Below are positions 53,642 through 61,648 of a stretch of 64,000 bases of DNA, piece after piece. Each line of letters opens with the position of its first letter. Position 1 is the stretch's first letter. A program made the translations under genes and the position numbers. Below the pieces are notes generated by a model, which ran no database searches, was not told the DNA's origin, and saw nothing but the letters and a program-made list of their open reading frames with translations. Source of the stretch: Novosphingobium sp. (GTDB lineage Bacteria; Pseudomonadota; Alphaproteobacteria; Sphingomonadales; Sphingomonadaceae); contig JAGIAR010000006.1 of the NCBI GenBank assembly GCA_017744735.1, positions 1 through 64,000 on the forward strand, in the 5' to 3' direction.

Positions 53642-54643
53642 ATGCAGAAACACGTCCTCCCCCTCGTCGATATCTCCAGGCTGGCGAGCGACGATCGCGA
53701 GCAGCGCATGAGCGTTGCCCGCGATCTCGACCGCGCCTGCGTCGAGGCCGGATTCCTCTACATCAAGGGCTCGCAGTTCGACGGCGCGCTGTTCCGCCGT
53801 CTGATCGAGCGGGCGAAGCTCTATTTCGCCCAAGACGACCAGACCAAGATGAAGAGCTACATTGGCCTGTCCGAGAACCACAGCGGCTACGTGCCGGTGG
53901 GCGAGGAGCAGTTCGGGGTCGGCACCTACGACCTCAAGGAAGCGTTCGACGTCAATTACGACTGCCGGCTGCCCGAAGCGCGCCGGCCGCTCGTCGGGCC
54001 GAACCTGTGGCCCGACATGCCCGGCTTCCGCGAGGATGTGCTGGCCTATTACGATCACGTCAAAGGGATCGGACACCAGCTGTTCCGCGCCTTTGCCCTC
54101 GCACTCGGACTCGAAGAAGCCCATTTCGACGCCCATCTTCGGCATCCGCCCAGCCAGCTGCGGCTGATTCATTATCCGTTCGACGCGCGGGCCGAAGACC
54201 GCCCCGGCATCGGTGCGCATACCGACTACGAATGCTTCACCCTGCTGTTCGCGACCGCCGCCGGGCTGCAGGTGGTCGACAAGCATGGCGAATGGGTCGA
54301 CGTGCCGCTGATCGACGGGACCATGATCATGAACATCAGCGACATGATGGAGATCATGTCCAACGGCCGCTACGTCGCGACCAAGCACCGGGTGAAGAAG
54401 GTTCCCGAAGAGCGCTTCTCCTTCCCGCTGTTCTTCTCCTGCGACTACGATCACGTGATTGCACCGCAGGTGCGGGGCGAAGCTCCGCGCTACCAGCCGC
54501 TCAAAGGCGGGGAGCACTTGTACAACCAGACCGCCCAGACCTTCGCCTATCTCAAGCGCCGGGTCGCAAGCGGCGAACTGGTGCTGACCAATCCGGTGCC
54601 GCTCGATTCCTTCGGCCAGCAGGAGGCGGCAGTCCGGGCATGA
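53642..54643 (+). CDS. 2-oxoglutarate/Fe(II)-dependent oxygenase (isopenicillin-N-synthase-like)
   Basis: 333 residues. N-terminal DIOX_N-like region (LPLVDISRLASDDREQ, GFLYIKG) and a jelly-roll with iron ligands His193 and Asp195 (GAHTDYECFTLL) and His249 (VATKHRVKK), plus the 2-oxoglutarate contacts Arg258-x-Ser260 (EERFSFPLFF). LIHYPFDARAEDRPGIGAHT matches the bacterial IPNS-like oxidoreductase group. Cytosolic. Preceded by motif copy 2 and coupled (ATGA) to an unknown protein gene. Hydroxylation of a small molecule taken up by the neighbouring transporters is plausible. Confidence 0.9.
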   Translation: MQKHVLPLVDISRLASDDREQRMSVARDLDRACVEAGFLYIKGSQFDGALFRRLIERAKLYFAQDDQTKMKSYIGLSENHSGYVPVGEEQFGVGTYDLKEAFDVNYDCRLPEARRPLVGPNLWPDMPGFREDVLAYYDHVKGIGHQLFRAFALALGLEEAHFDAHLRHPPSQLRLIHYPFDARAEDRPGIGAHTDYECFTLLFATAAGLQVVDKHGEWVDVPLIDGTMIMNISDMMEIMSNGRYVATKHRVKKVPEERFSFPLFFSCDYDHVIAPQVRGEAPRYQPLKGGEHLYNQTAQTFAYLKRRVASGELVLTNPVPLDSFGQQEAAVRA

Positions 54644-55527
54644 ATCTCGACGCACTCCTCGAACGCCTGCCCCGCAAGGGCATCGAAAATCTAGCGTTTC
54701 CGCGCAATTTGCTCGGCACCTTCCGGCGCAAGAGCATCAGCTTCTGCACCGGGGTCACCGACGAGGTTTCGGTCGTGTACTGGTTCCAGTCGCGCAGTTT
54801 CAGCATCGATCTGCGCCTGCCCGATGCAGCGGCGACCGCGGTCACGCAGCGGCAGGGCTGGGTCGGCGACACCGCCTGGGATGCGGACAGCCGGCAGCTC
54901 TCGTGGAATATCGCCCGCAGCTACCAGCCGCGCAACCAGTGGCCCGAGCCGGCGCGGCTCAGCTTCATCGGCAATTGCGTGCTCGAGTTCGCCCCTTCCG
55001 GCGCCTATGTCGAGGACTGGCGGCAGCAATCTTCCAGCGGCCCGCTGCTCGGGCTGCGCCTGATCGGCGCGCTCAACGATGCAACCGGTGAGGAATCGCC
55101 GCTCGACGGCGGACTGCTCATCACCGGCGAACATGCCGCCTTTGCGCAATCCCGTCCCCCACTTATCGACGAGGCGCTGCAGCGTGCCGCCTGCCTGGAG
55201 GATGCCCTGGCGAACGGCATCGCAACCGAGGCCGAGATCGAAAGCTACGAAGTCTCGGTCGCGATCGGCGGACGCGCGATCACCTACAGCACCCGCCCGG
55301 GCCGCTCCGGGCAGGTCATCGGCGCGGGCAATTTTTCGATCTGCGCGGATGGGCTGGTCGCGCAAGAGGGGACCATCGGCGGTCAACCCTGCGTGCTGTT
55401 TTATGAGGTCGACGTGTTCGAGCCCGAATTCCGGTTCGAGATTCAGACTCCGTCGACGTCGGAAGCGCTGGACTGGCTGGAGCTTGAGAAGCCGCACCTC
55501 GCCCGCCACGCGACCTTGGTGAATTAA
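54640..55527 (+). CDS. Unknown protein coupled to the 2OG oxygenase
   Basis: 295 residues; ATGA overlap with the oxygenase gene. I do not recognise the family. The chain is rich in aromatic and beta-forming segments (SISFCTGVTDEVSVVYWFQS, FSIDLRLPD, QLSWNIARSY, VLFYEVDVFEPEFRFEIQTP) and has no signal peptide or membrane helix. The pattern suggests a lipocalin-like or two-barrel binding fold, but this is only a guess. The tight coupling means it probably acts on the same substrate as the oxygenase, for example as a ligand carrier or lyase. Confidence 0.6.
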   Translation: MNLDALLERLPRKGIENLAFPRNLLGTFRRKSISFCTGVTDEVSVVYWFQSRSFSIDLRLPDAAATAVTQRQGWVGDTAWDADSRQLSWNIARSYQPRNQWPEPARLSFIGNCVLEFAPSGAYVEDWRQQSSSGPLLGLRLIGALNDATGEESPLDGGLLITGEHAAFAQSRPPLIDEALQRAACLEDALANGIATEAEIESYEVSVAIGGRAITYSTRPGRSGQVIGAGNFSICADGLVAQEGTIGGQPCVLFYEVDVFEPEFRFEIQTPSTSEALDWLELEKPHLARHATLVN

Positions 55528-55617
55528 GCTTTATGACCAACGACTTACCCATAATGAGCACGCCATTGTGCGATAAGACGAGAGTGAGGATGCCTCCGAA
55601 GTCCGAGGAGGTCTGCA

Positions 55618-56622
55618 ATGGATAAGGAACAGATTTTCGATACCGCCGCCTTGGGCGGCGGGCGTGCCGCCACCGCGGACTTTCCCGCGGATGCCGCCTT
55701 CGCCGCGGCGACCGGCGGCGTTGCCGAAGAAAAGCGGGGCGAAGCGCACAGCGCCGGGCCGATCAAGAAGACGATCTTCAAATATCTCCAGCCAGCGATC
55801 CTGCTGGCGATCCTCGCCTTCTGGTCGCTCGCACCGGCGGCGGTGACGGGCAACCCCTGGGTCGGTTCGTTCGCCGGGATTGCGATCATGGTCTTCATCA
55901 TGGGGCTGGAGTGGGTCAACGAGCGCCACGCCCACTGGCGCCTGACCCTGCGCGAGTTCCTGGAAGGCGCGTTCTACATCGTCTGCAACCGCTATGTGTT
56001 CGGCGCGGTGTCCGCGGTGATCATCTATGATCCGCTGAAGGCCTTCGTCATGGCCCACGGGCTCACCACCCATGTCGCGACCGGACTGCCACTGGCGGTG
56101 CAGGTTATCATGCTGATCGCCTTGCACGAGTTCGTACAATACTGGTTCCACCGGATGCTGCACAACCATCCCTGGCTATGGGAAGTGCACGTACCGCATC
56201 ACTACCTCACCCAGCTCAACACGATGAACGCTGCCGTCGGCAACTGGCTTGAGATCCTGTTCCTCGGGGTCACCCTGGGCGTGTTCTTCGAGATGCCGCG
56301 CGAAGCTCTGCTGTGCGCCGGCAACATCGGCGGTGCGGTGGCCTATTTCGCCCATTCCAACATCCGCTTCGATCCGCCCCGCTGGTACTCGTTCTTCTTC
56401 ACCACGATCGAGCACCACAGCCTGCACCACTCGCTGAACTACGACGACACCCGCTACAACTATGCCAACGAGTTGATCGTCTACGACCGGATCTTCGGGA
56501 CCTTCCGCGAAGGCGAGGCGGTCCATGTCGGACAGGACAACCAGCGCCGCCTGTCGGTGTGGGAACAGACCATCTGGCCGTTCCTGCCGCTGGTGGCGAA
56601 ATTGAAGGCCAAGAAGCGCTGA
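55618..56622 (+). CDS. Membrane fatty acid hydroxylase / sterol desaturase family enzyme
   Basis: 334 residues. A hydrophilic Ala-rich N terminus (1-50), then about four membrane segments and the diiron histidine boxes of the FA_hydroxylase family: HEFVQYWFHRMLHNH, EVHVPHH, and EHHSLHHSLN. NTMNAAVGN and NELIVYDRIFGTF complete the pattern. It would use oxygen to hydroxylate a lipid-like or terpenoid substrate in the membrane. Same strand as the oxygenase pair, 90 bases downstream. That gap has no clear terminator. Confidence 0.88.
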   Translation: MDKEQIFDTAALGGGRAATADFPADAAFAAATGGVAEEKRGEAHSAGPIKKTIFKYLQPAILLAILAFWSLAPAAVTGNPWVGSFAGIAIMVFIMGLEWVNERHAHWRLTLREFLEGAFYIVCNRYVFGAVSAVIIYDPLKAFVMAHGLTTHVATGLPLAVQVIMLIALHEFVQYWFHRMLHNHPWLWEVHVPHHYLTQLNTMNAAVGNWLEILFLGVTLGVFFEMPREALLCAGNIGGAVAYFAHSNIRFDPPRWYSFFFTTIEHHSLHHSLNYDDTRYNYANELIVYDRIFGTFREGEAVHVGQDNQRRLSVWEQTIWPFLPLVAKLKAKKR

Positions 56623-56642
56623 ACCGGCGCCCGTAAATCCCG

Positions 56643-56669
56643 GGCCCGGAGGATCGCGATCTCCGGGCC
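56643..56669. terminator. Strong hairpin after the hydroxylase gene
   Basis: GGCCCGGAG (56643-56651) and CTCCGGGCC (56661-56669) form a 9-base stem, with GATCGCGATC in between able to extend it. It lies 21 bases after the hydroxylase stop. No T-run follows, so intrinsic termination is uncertain. The remaining 56670-56881 stretch before the TonB receptor is less GC-rich towards its end and probably holds the receptor promoter; an RBS (GGAGAGGGAGG) lies at its 3' part. Confidence 0.45.
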
Positions 56670-56881
56670 GCCCGATGAAGACGATGCAGCGCCGCCCCGG
56701 CGGCGAAAGGAGATCGCGTGCCGGCGGCACGCCGGTCGGCGGATTTTCGCGTGCCGGAAATCCCCGCCGATGGAGCCGGAAGCGCGCCAGAATCTTCCAG
56801 ATAAATGCAATGAATACAAAAAGATAAGCGGATTTCAAAAACAGGAGAGGGAGGAAAAATTCGAACGAGGGATCTTTACTC

Positions 56882-59341
56882 ATGACCGACAACAAGAAAC
56901 ATTTGATGGTGCGCGCCAGCGCCCTTGCCCTGTTCACCTCCGCTTTCGTCGCCCTGCCGTCGCAGGCCCGGGCGGAAGGCGATGATGCCGCTGCCGCCGC
57001 CGATGCGGACGCGGGAACGGGCGAATTGACCGACATCCTGGTTACCGCCTCCCGCCGCGAGACGACCACGCTGAAGACCCCGATCAACATCTCGGCGATT
57101 TCGGGCGACGATCTCGCCAACAAGGGGGTAACCAACTTCCAGGACCTCGGCCGCACGATCGCCGGGCTGGTCTACAACAGCGCGAGCATCCGTGACGGCG
57201 GCTCGAGCAGCTTCATCATACACGGCCTCAACCTCGACGGGGTCGCCTCGGGCGGCGATCGCCCTCAGGCAACGATCGCGCCGGTTTCGGTCTACATCGG
57301 CGAAACCCCGGCCTTCGTGAACATCCATCTGGCCGACATCCAGCGGATCGAGGTCCTGCGCGGGCCGCAGGCCACGCTCTATGGCAATGCCTCGATCGCC
57401 GGGACGCTGCGGGTGCTGTTCAACGAGCCCGATCCGAGCGGCTTCAGCGCCAATATCTCGGGCAACGGCGGCTGGACCAAGAACGCCAGCGGCCCGAACT
57501 ACACCGTCGACGGCGCGATCAATCTGCCGCTCGCCTCCAACCTCGCGCTGCGCGTCGCCGCCGGCTACACTTTCGCGCACGGCTTCATCGACGCGCCCGC
57601 GATGTATACGCTCGATGCCGACGGCAAGCCGGTCCTGGCCGATCCTTCCGATCCGGTCCACAGCCTGCCCGTGCCGACCTCGAAGAAGGACGTCGACGAC
57701 AGCAAGCTGGCCTATTTCCGCCCGATGCTGAAGTTCGAGGACGGGCCGTTCACCCTGCTCGCGACCTATCAGCACCAGTACGAGCATTCGGACGGGCCCG
57801 ATGTCGACAGCTATCCCGGCGGCTCGGCCCCGACCGCCTTCTCCAGCACCGGCGACGTCGGCGCCAGCCCGGCGTTCCAGAACGACAATTTCGACAGCGT
57901 GTTCTCGCCCAAGTTCGACGAATACGAGACCGGCGCCTTCATCGAGCAGCCGCTGACCCGCAAGGTCGATCTCGGCTCGCTCGAGGGATCCTACGACTTC
58001 GGCTTTGCGACGCTGACCAGCGTGACCTCGGGCTACGAGACCGACAGCTTCGCGGTGAACGACAGCACCGCGGGCTACCAGAAGAGCCTGGGCTATTTCT
58101 ACTCCGGCTACCCGCGCATCCTGGTGCCGAGCACCCGCGACTACAACGAGAAGGCCTTCATCCAGGAAGTCCGGCTGGTGTCGGCCGAGGGCACGCCGCT
58201 GACCTACAGCATCGGCGCGTTCTACATGCACCAGAAGAGCCATCTGACCCAGACCGACTACAACATGGGCTATACCGACTATCTCAACGCGCTGGGCGCC
58301 TGGAACACCGGCACGGACGTCGGCTATATCTACGACCGGCAGATGGACTTCACCGACCTCGCCGCCTTCGGCGAACTGACCTATCACGTCACTCCCGCGT
58401 GGCAGATCACCGGCGGTGTCCGGGTGTTCCACCAGAAGCTCGACATCACCGCGCTCAACGCGCTGCCGATCTGCGGCTTCTATTGCTCCTCCGACGGGAT
58501 CGACCCGATGGGCGTCGTGCTCGCCAGCGATACGCAGAAGAAGACCAAAGCGCTGTTCAAGGCGAACACCTCCTATGAGTTCGCCAACGGCCTGCTGGCC
58601 TACTTCACCTTCTCGCAGGGGGTGCGCCGCGGCGGGGCGAGCGGCATCCCGACCACCGGAACCTTTGCCGAAGACCCGGCCTTCCAGTTCTACCAGCCCG
58701 ACTCGGTCGACAATTACGAAATCGGGCTGAAGGGGCGGATCGGCCGGCGCTTCGAATTCTCCGCGGCGGGTTACTACGTCGACTGGAAGGATCCGCAGGT
58801 CAACGTCAGCACCCCCAACGGCGGGTTCCCCGCGGTGGTCAACGGATCGAGCGCCCGCTCGCTCGGCGTGGACCTCGAGGCGCACTATCTGCTGACGAAC
58901 GAACTGACCCTGACCGGGACTTACGGCTACAACGATTCGAAGCTGACCGGCCCGATCGTGGTCGGCGGAAAGAACTTCGGCGGCGATGGCGCCGAACTCC
59001 CCGGAACGCCCCACCACACGGCGAGCGTTTCGGCCGATTACACCACGCCCGTGTCGGACACGCTCAGCTTCAACGGCCAGGTCAACGTCAGTTACCGCAG
59101 CAGCATCTCGACGTCGCTGACCCCCAAGTCGAACGTCGACCTGCCGGGCTTCGCCATGGTCGGCGCATCGCTCGGCGTGAGCACCGACATGTGGCGGCTG
59201 GACCTGTTCGGCGAGAACCTGGGCGACGTGCGCGGGGTCCTGTCCGCGCTAAGCGCCCAGTCGACCGACGTGCGCGGGCTCAACTACCGCCTGTCGCGCC
59301 CGCGGACGGTTGGATTGCGCTTCTCGGTCAAATATCGTTGA
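56882..59341 (+). CDS. TonB-dependent outer-membrane receptor
   Basis: 819 residues with a signal peptide (1-31, ARAE). A TonB box-like DILVTASRRE is followed by a plug (VTNFQDLGRTIAGLVYNS, RIEVLRGPQATLYGNASIAG) and a 22-strand barrel ending in GLRFSVKYR. No STN domain, so no sigma-factor signalling. FTFSQGVRRGGASG and DNYEIGLKG are typical of sphingomonad catabolic receptors. The ligand is probably the compound processed by the neighbouring oxygenases. It is convergent with the LysR gene across a strong hairpin. Confidence 0.92.
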   Translation: MTDNKKHLMVRASALALFTSAFVALPSQARAEGDDAAAAADADAGTGELTDILVTASRRETTTLKTPINISAISGDDLANKGVTNFQDLGRTIAGLVYNSASIRDGGSSSFIIHGLNLDGVASGGDRPQATIAPVSVYIGETPAFVNIHLADIQRIEVLRGPQATLYGNASIAGTLRVLFNEPDPSGFSANISGNGGWTKNASGPNYTVDGAINLPLASNLALRVAAGYTFAHGFIDAPAMYTLDADGKPVLADPSDPVHSLPVPTSKKDVDDSKLAYFRPMLKFEDGPFTLLATYQHQYEHSDGPDVDSYPGGSAPTAFSSTGDVGASPAFQNDNFDSVFSPKFDEYETGAFIEQPLTRKVDLGSLEGSYDFGFATLTSVTSGYETDSFAVNDSTAGYQKSLGYFYSGYPRILVPSTRDYNEKAFIQEVRLVSAEGTPLTYSIGAFYMHQKSHLTQTDYNMGYTDYLNALGAWNTGTDVGYIYDRQMDFTDLAAFGELTYHVTPAWQITGGVRVFHQKLDITALNALPICGFYCSSDGIDPMGVVLASDTQKKTKALFKANTSYEFANGLLAYFTFSQGVRRGGASGIPTTGTFAEDPAFQFYQPDSVDNYEIGLKGRIGRRFEFSAAGYYVDWKDPQVNVSTPNGGFPAVVNGSSARSLGVDLEAHYLLTNELTLTGTYGYNDSKLTGPIVVGGKNFGGDGAELPGTPHHTASVSADYTTPVSDTLSFNGQVNVSYRSSISTSLTPKSNVDLPGFAMVGASLGVSTDMWRLDLFGENLGDVRGVLSALSAQSTDVRGLNYRLSRPRTVGLRFSVKYR

Positions 59342-59352
59342 CCGACACCGGA

Positions 59353-59383
59353 CGCCCGGCCGGAAACCCCCGCCGGCCGGGCG
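59353..59383. terminator. Bidirectional hairpin between convergent receptor and LysR genes
   Basis: CGCCCGGCCGG (59353-59363) and CCGGCCGGGCG (59373-59383) make a perfect 11-base stem with a 9-base loop. It sits 12 bases after the receptor stop and 15 bases after the convergent LysR stop. No T-run on either side, but its position and strength suggest a shared transcript end. Confidence 0.6.
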
Positions 59384-59397
59384 AACCGGAGACAGTC

Positions 59398-60333
59398 TCA
59401 GCTTCGCGGAATTGCCCGCAGGCGGCGGATGATCTCATCGAGGAACAGCTGTGTCGCAGTATCGCGCGACGGCATCAGGCGGGCGAGGAGATACATTTCG
59501 TAGGACGGGGCGGTCTCGTCGGGCAGCAGCGGCCACAGCCGGCCCTGCCGGACGGCTTCGCCCGCCGCCATCACGGGAAGAAAGCCGATCCCCACCCCCA
59601 GGCGGATCAGCCGCATCGCTTCGTTGATGTCCTCCGCCAGCCCGTTGACCACGCTTCCCAGGCGATAGCGCTGGCGCAAGCGGGTAATCGTCTCGACCTC
59701 GTCCGCACCGGTCAGGATGAACCCTTCGTTCCGCAACTCGCCGATCTTGGTGATCTTGCAGCCGAACAGCGGATGCGACCGCGCGCAATAGAGCTGCTGG
59801 GTTTCCACGAAGAGCGGCTCATAGGTCAGCGTCGGGCGCACGCTGCTGTCGTAGCCGACCCCGAGCTCGGCCTCGCCCCGCTCGAGCGCATCGAGCACCT
59901 CGCGCCAGGTCGAAACGCGGATCTCGATCCGGATCGACGGGTGCCGCCGATGCAGGCTGGCAATGGCTTCGTCGAATTCCGGCGAGATGACCGAAGACAG
60001 CACCTGGATGCGCGCCAGCCCTTCGACCTGCTTGACCGCCTGGGCGATCTGGTGCGGTGCCATCCGCGCCGCCTCGGACATGTCCTCGCACAGCAGGTAC
60101 AGCGCACGCCCGGCGGGGGTCAGCTCGATCCCGGTCGCACCGCGGTTGAGCAGCCGCGCGCCCGCATGATCCTCGAGCCGCTTCAACGCCGCGCTGATGG
60201 TCGGCTGCTGCCGGTTGAGGCGGCGCGCTGCCGCACCGATCCCGCCTGCCTTGACGATGTCCACGAACAGCCGCAGCAGGTTCCAGTCTACATGCGCGGC
60301 GAAATTGGGGTTGATGCGGACGGGTTCGCTCAT
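59398..60333 (-). CDS. LysR-family transcriptional regulator
   Basis: 311 residues. HTH at about 17-75 (WNLLRLFVDIVKAGGIGAAA, LNRQQPTISAALKRLEDHAG, LLNRGATGIELTPAGRALY) and an effector-binding domain. It lies 28 bases after the substrate-binding-protein gene on the same strand, so it is probably co-transcribed with it from the promoter that carries motif copy 3. It is the best local candidate to bind the shared motif, whose T-N11-A block fits LysR-type sites. Effector unknown. Confidence 0.92.
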   Translation of the reverse strand: MSEPVRINPNFAAHVDWNLLRLFVDIVKAGGIGAAARRLNRQQPTISAALKRLEDHAGARLLNRGATGIELTPAGRALYLLCEDMSEAARMAPHQIAQAVKQVEGLARIQVLSSVISPEFDEAIASLHRRHPSIRIEIRVSTWREVLDALERGEAELGVGYDSSVRPTLTYEPLFVETQQLYCARSHPLFGCKITKIGELRNEGFILTGADEVETITRLRQRYRLGSVVNGLAEDINEAMRLIRLGVGIGFLPVMAAGEAVRQGRLWPLLPDETAPSYEMYLLARLMPSRDTATQLFLDEIIRRLRAIPRS

Positions 60334-60361
60334 CGCCGCCCGGTTCGAGATGCGCGCGCGG

Positions 60362-61438
60362 TCAAAGCCCGGTTGCCGCCATTTTCATATAGGTGGGATC
60401 GAAGCGGAGCTTGATATTGCCCTTGTCTCCCAGCACCTTGTCGCCGGGAAAGGCGATGCCGATCGCATCGACCGAAGTCGCCGACGGCCCGAACAGCCCC
60501 TTCGAATAGCTGAACTGCCGCACGCGATCGGTCACGGTGACGAGATCGGCGCTTTCGGCGTACTTCGCCGCATCGGCCGCGTTGACGTAGAAATAGGTCG
60601 TTGCGAGCTGCCCCTTCAGACTGTCCGCCGTGGTGCCCGCGCCCTTGGCCATCTGTTCGGTCATCGTTGCGGCCTGGGCATCGCCCTTGCCGAGGATCGC
60701 CATAGTCTCGTACCAGATGCCAGCCAGCGCCTTGCCGAGATCCGGATTGGCCTGCAGCACCTCGGTGCTGACGTTCATCACGTCGAGGATTTCGTTCGGG
60801 ATCATCGAACTGTCGAACACTTCAACCGCGCCGGGCTCCTTGCGGATCTGCGCAAGTTGGGGGTTCCACGCGGCGACCGCCGTCACCTCCGGTGTCGCGA
60901 AGGCCGCGATCATGTCGGCGTCGGAAGTGTTGACCGTCTTGACGTCGGTCAACGTCATCCCCGCCATCTCCAGCGCGCGCGCGAGCAGGTAGTGCGACAC
61001 CGACAGCTCCACCAGATTGACGCTGCGGCCGGCGATATCCCTGACCGAAGTGCCCTTCTTGAGCACGATGCCGTCGTTGCCGTTGGAATAGTCGCCGATG
61101 ATGACGACGCTGGTATCGCGGCCGCCAGCCGCCGGGATGGTCAGCGCGTCCATGGTCGTCGCCAGCACCCCGTCGAGCTTGCCCGCGCTGTATTGGTTGA
61201 TGGACTCGATGTAGTCGTTGACCTGGACGAGATCGATCGTGATCCCGAATTTCTTCGCCCATTTGGCGACGATCCCGGCCTCGTTGGCGTAGTACCACGG
61301 CATGAAGCCGGTATAGATCGACCAGCCGATCTGGAACTCGGTCCGCTTGCTGCCGCCCGAGCCCGCCTTTCCGCAGGCCGCCAAGGCGAGTGCCGCGGAA
61401 GCAGCGCTGCCGAGCTTCAATACGTTGCGACGGTCCAT
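60362..61438 (-). CDS. Tat-exported ABC substrate-binding lipoprotein (NMT1/SsuA-like)
   Basis: 358 residues from ATG 61438, which directly precedes a Tat motif (DRRNVLKLG) and lipobox LAAC at about residue 22; ATGs at 61456 and 61474 would add up to 12 residues and lack a good RBS. The mature part reads IGWSIYTGFMPWYYANEAGI, VQVNDYIESINQYSAGKLDG and VAAWNPQLAQI, as in the nitrate/sulfonate/taurine or urea-carboxylase-associated binding proteins. No permease or ATPase gene is in the window, so it is an orphan here or its partners lie elsewhere. Likely binds a small nitrogen- or sulfur-containing molecule. Confidence 0.87.
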   Translation of the reverse strand: MDRRNVLKLGSAASAALALAACGKAGSGGSKRTEFQIGWSIYTGFMPWYYANEAGIVAKWAKKFGITIDLVQVNDYIESINQYSAGKLDGVLATTMDALTIPAAGGRDTSVVIIGDYSNGNDGIVLKKGTSVRDIAGRSVNLVELSVSHYLLARALEMAGMTLTDVKTVNTSDADMIAAFATPEVTAVAAWNPQLAQIRKEPGAVEVFDSSMIPNEILDVMNVSTEVLQANPDLGKALAGIWYETMAILGKGDAQAATMTEQMAKGAGTTADSLKGQLATTYFYVNAADAAKYAESADLVTVTDRVRQFSYSKGLFGPSATSVDAIGIAFPGDKVLGDKGNIKLRFDPTYMKMAATGL

Positions 61439-61507
61439 CAATCCTGCGCGACCCATGTTCGATAGCCTAGCCATTTGGTGATGCAGCGAAGCTACCGGAT
61501 ACCAGTC

Positions 61508-61557
61508 ATAATCATAGGCATAGAGAATTGATGAAAGCCATCATTTCCATCTATGCT
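61508..61557 (-). promoter_or_regulatory. Shared 50-base promoter/operator motif, copy 3
   Basis: Read on the minus strand: CATAGA (61557-61552), seven bases, GATGGCTTTCATCAA (61544-61530, identical to copy 1), ten bases, then CTATGA and TATGA in the positions of CTAGCG and GATGG. TATGAT here is a near-consensus -10. The site also has outer arms CATAGA/TCTATG (61521-61557). It lies 69 bases before the chosen start of the substrate-binding-protein gene. Confidence 0.68.
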
Positions 61558-61648
61558 CTGGGTGCGCAGACTGGCCTCATACATGACCAGACGCCGACCC
61601 TGCGCAAACTTGCCGCTGGGCAGCGGAAAACCCGGCTCGCCCGGCTTG

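Noticed and set aside
56670..56881. Possible fourth copy of the shared motif before the TonB receptor
   Set aside because: I searched for CATA.A with GATGG seven bases later; none is present. Likewise none before the hydroxylase, PQQ dehydrogenase, BBE oxidase or in the LysR upstream gap.
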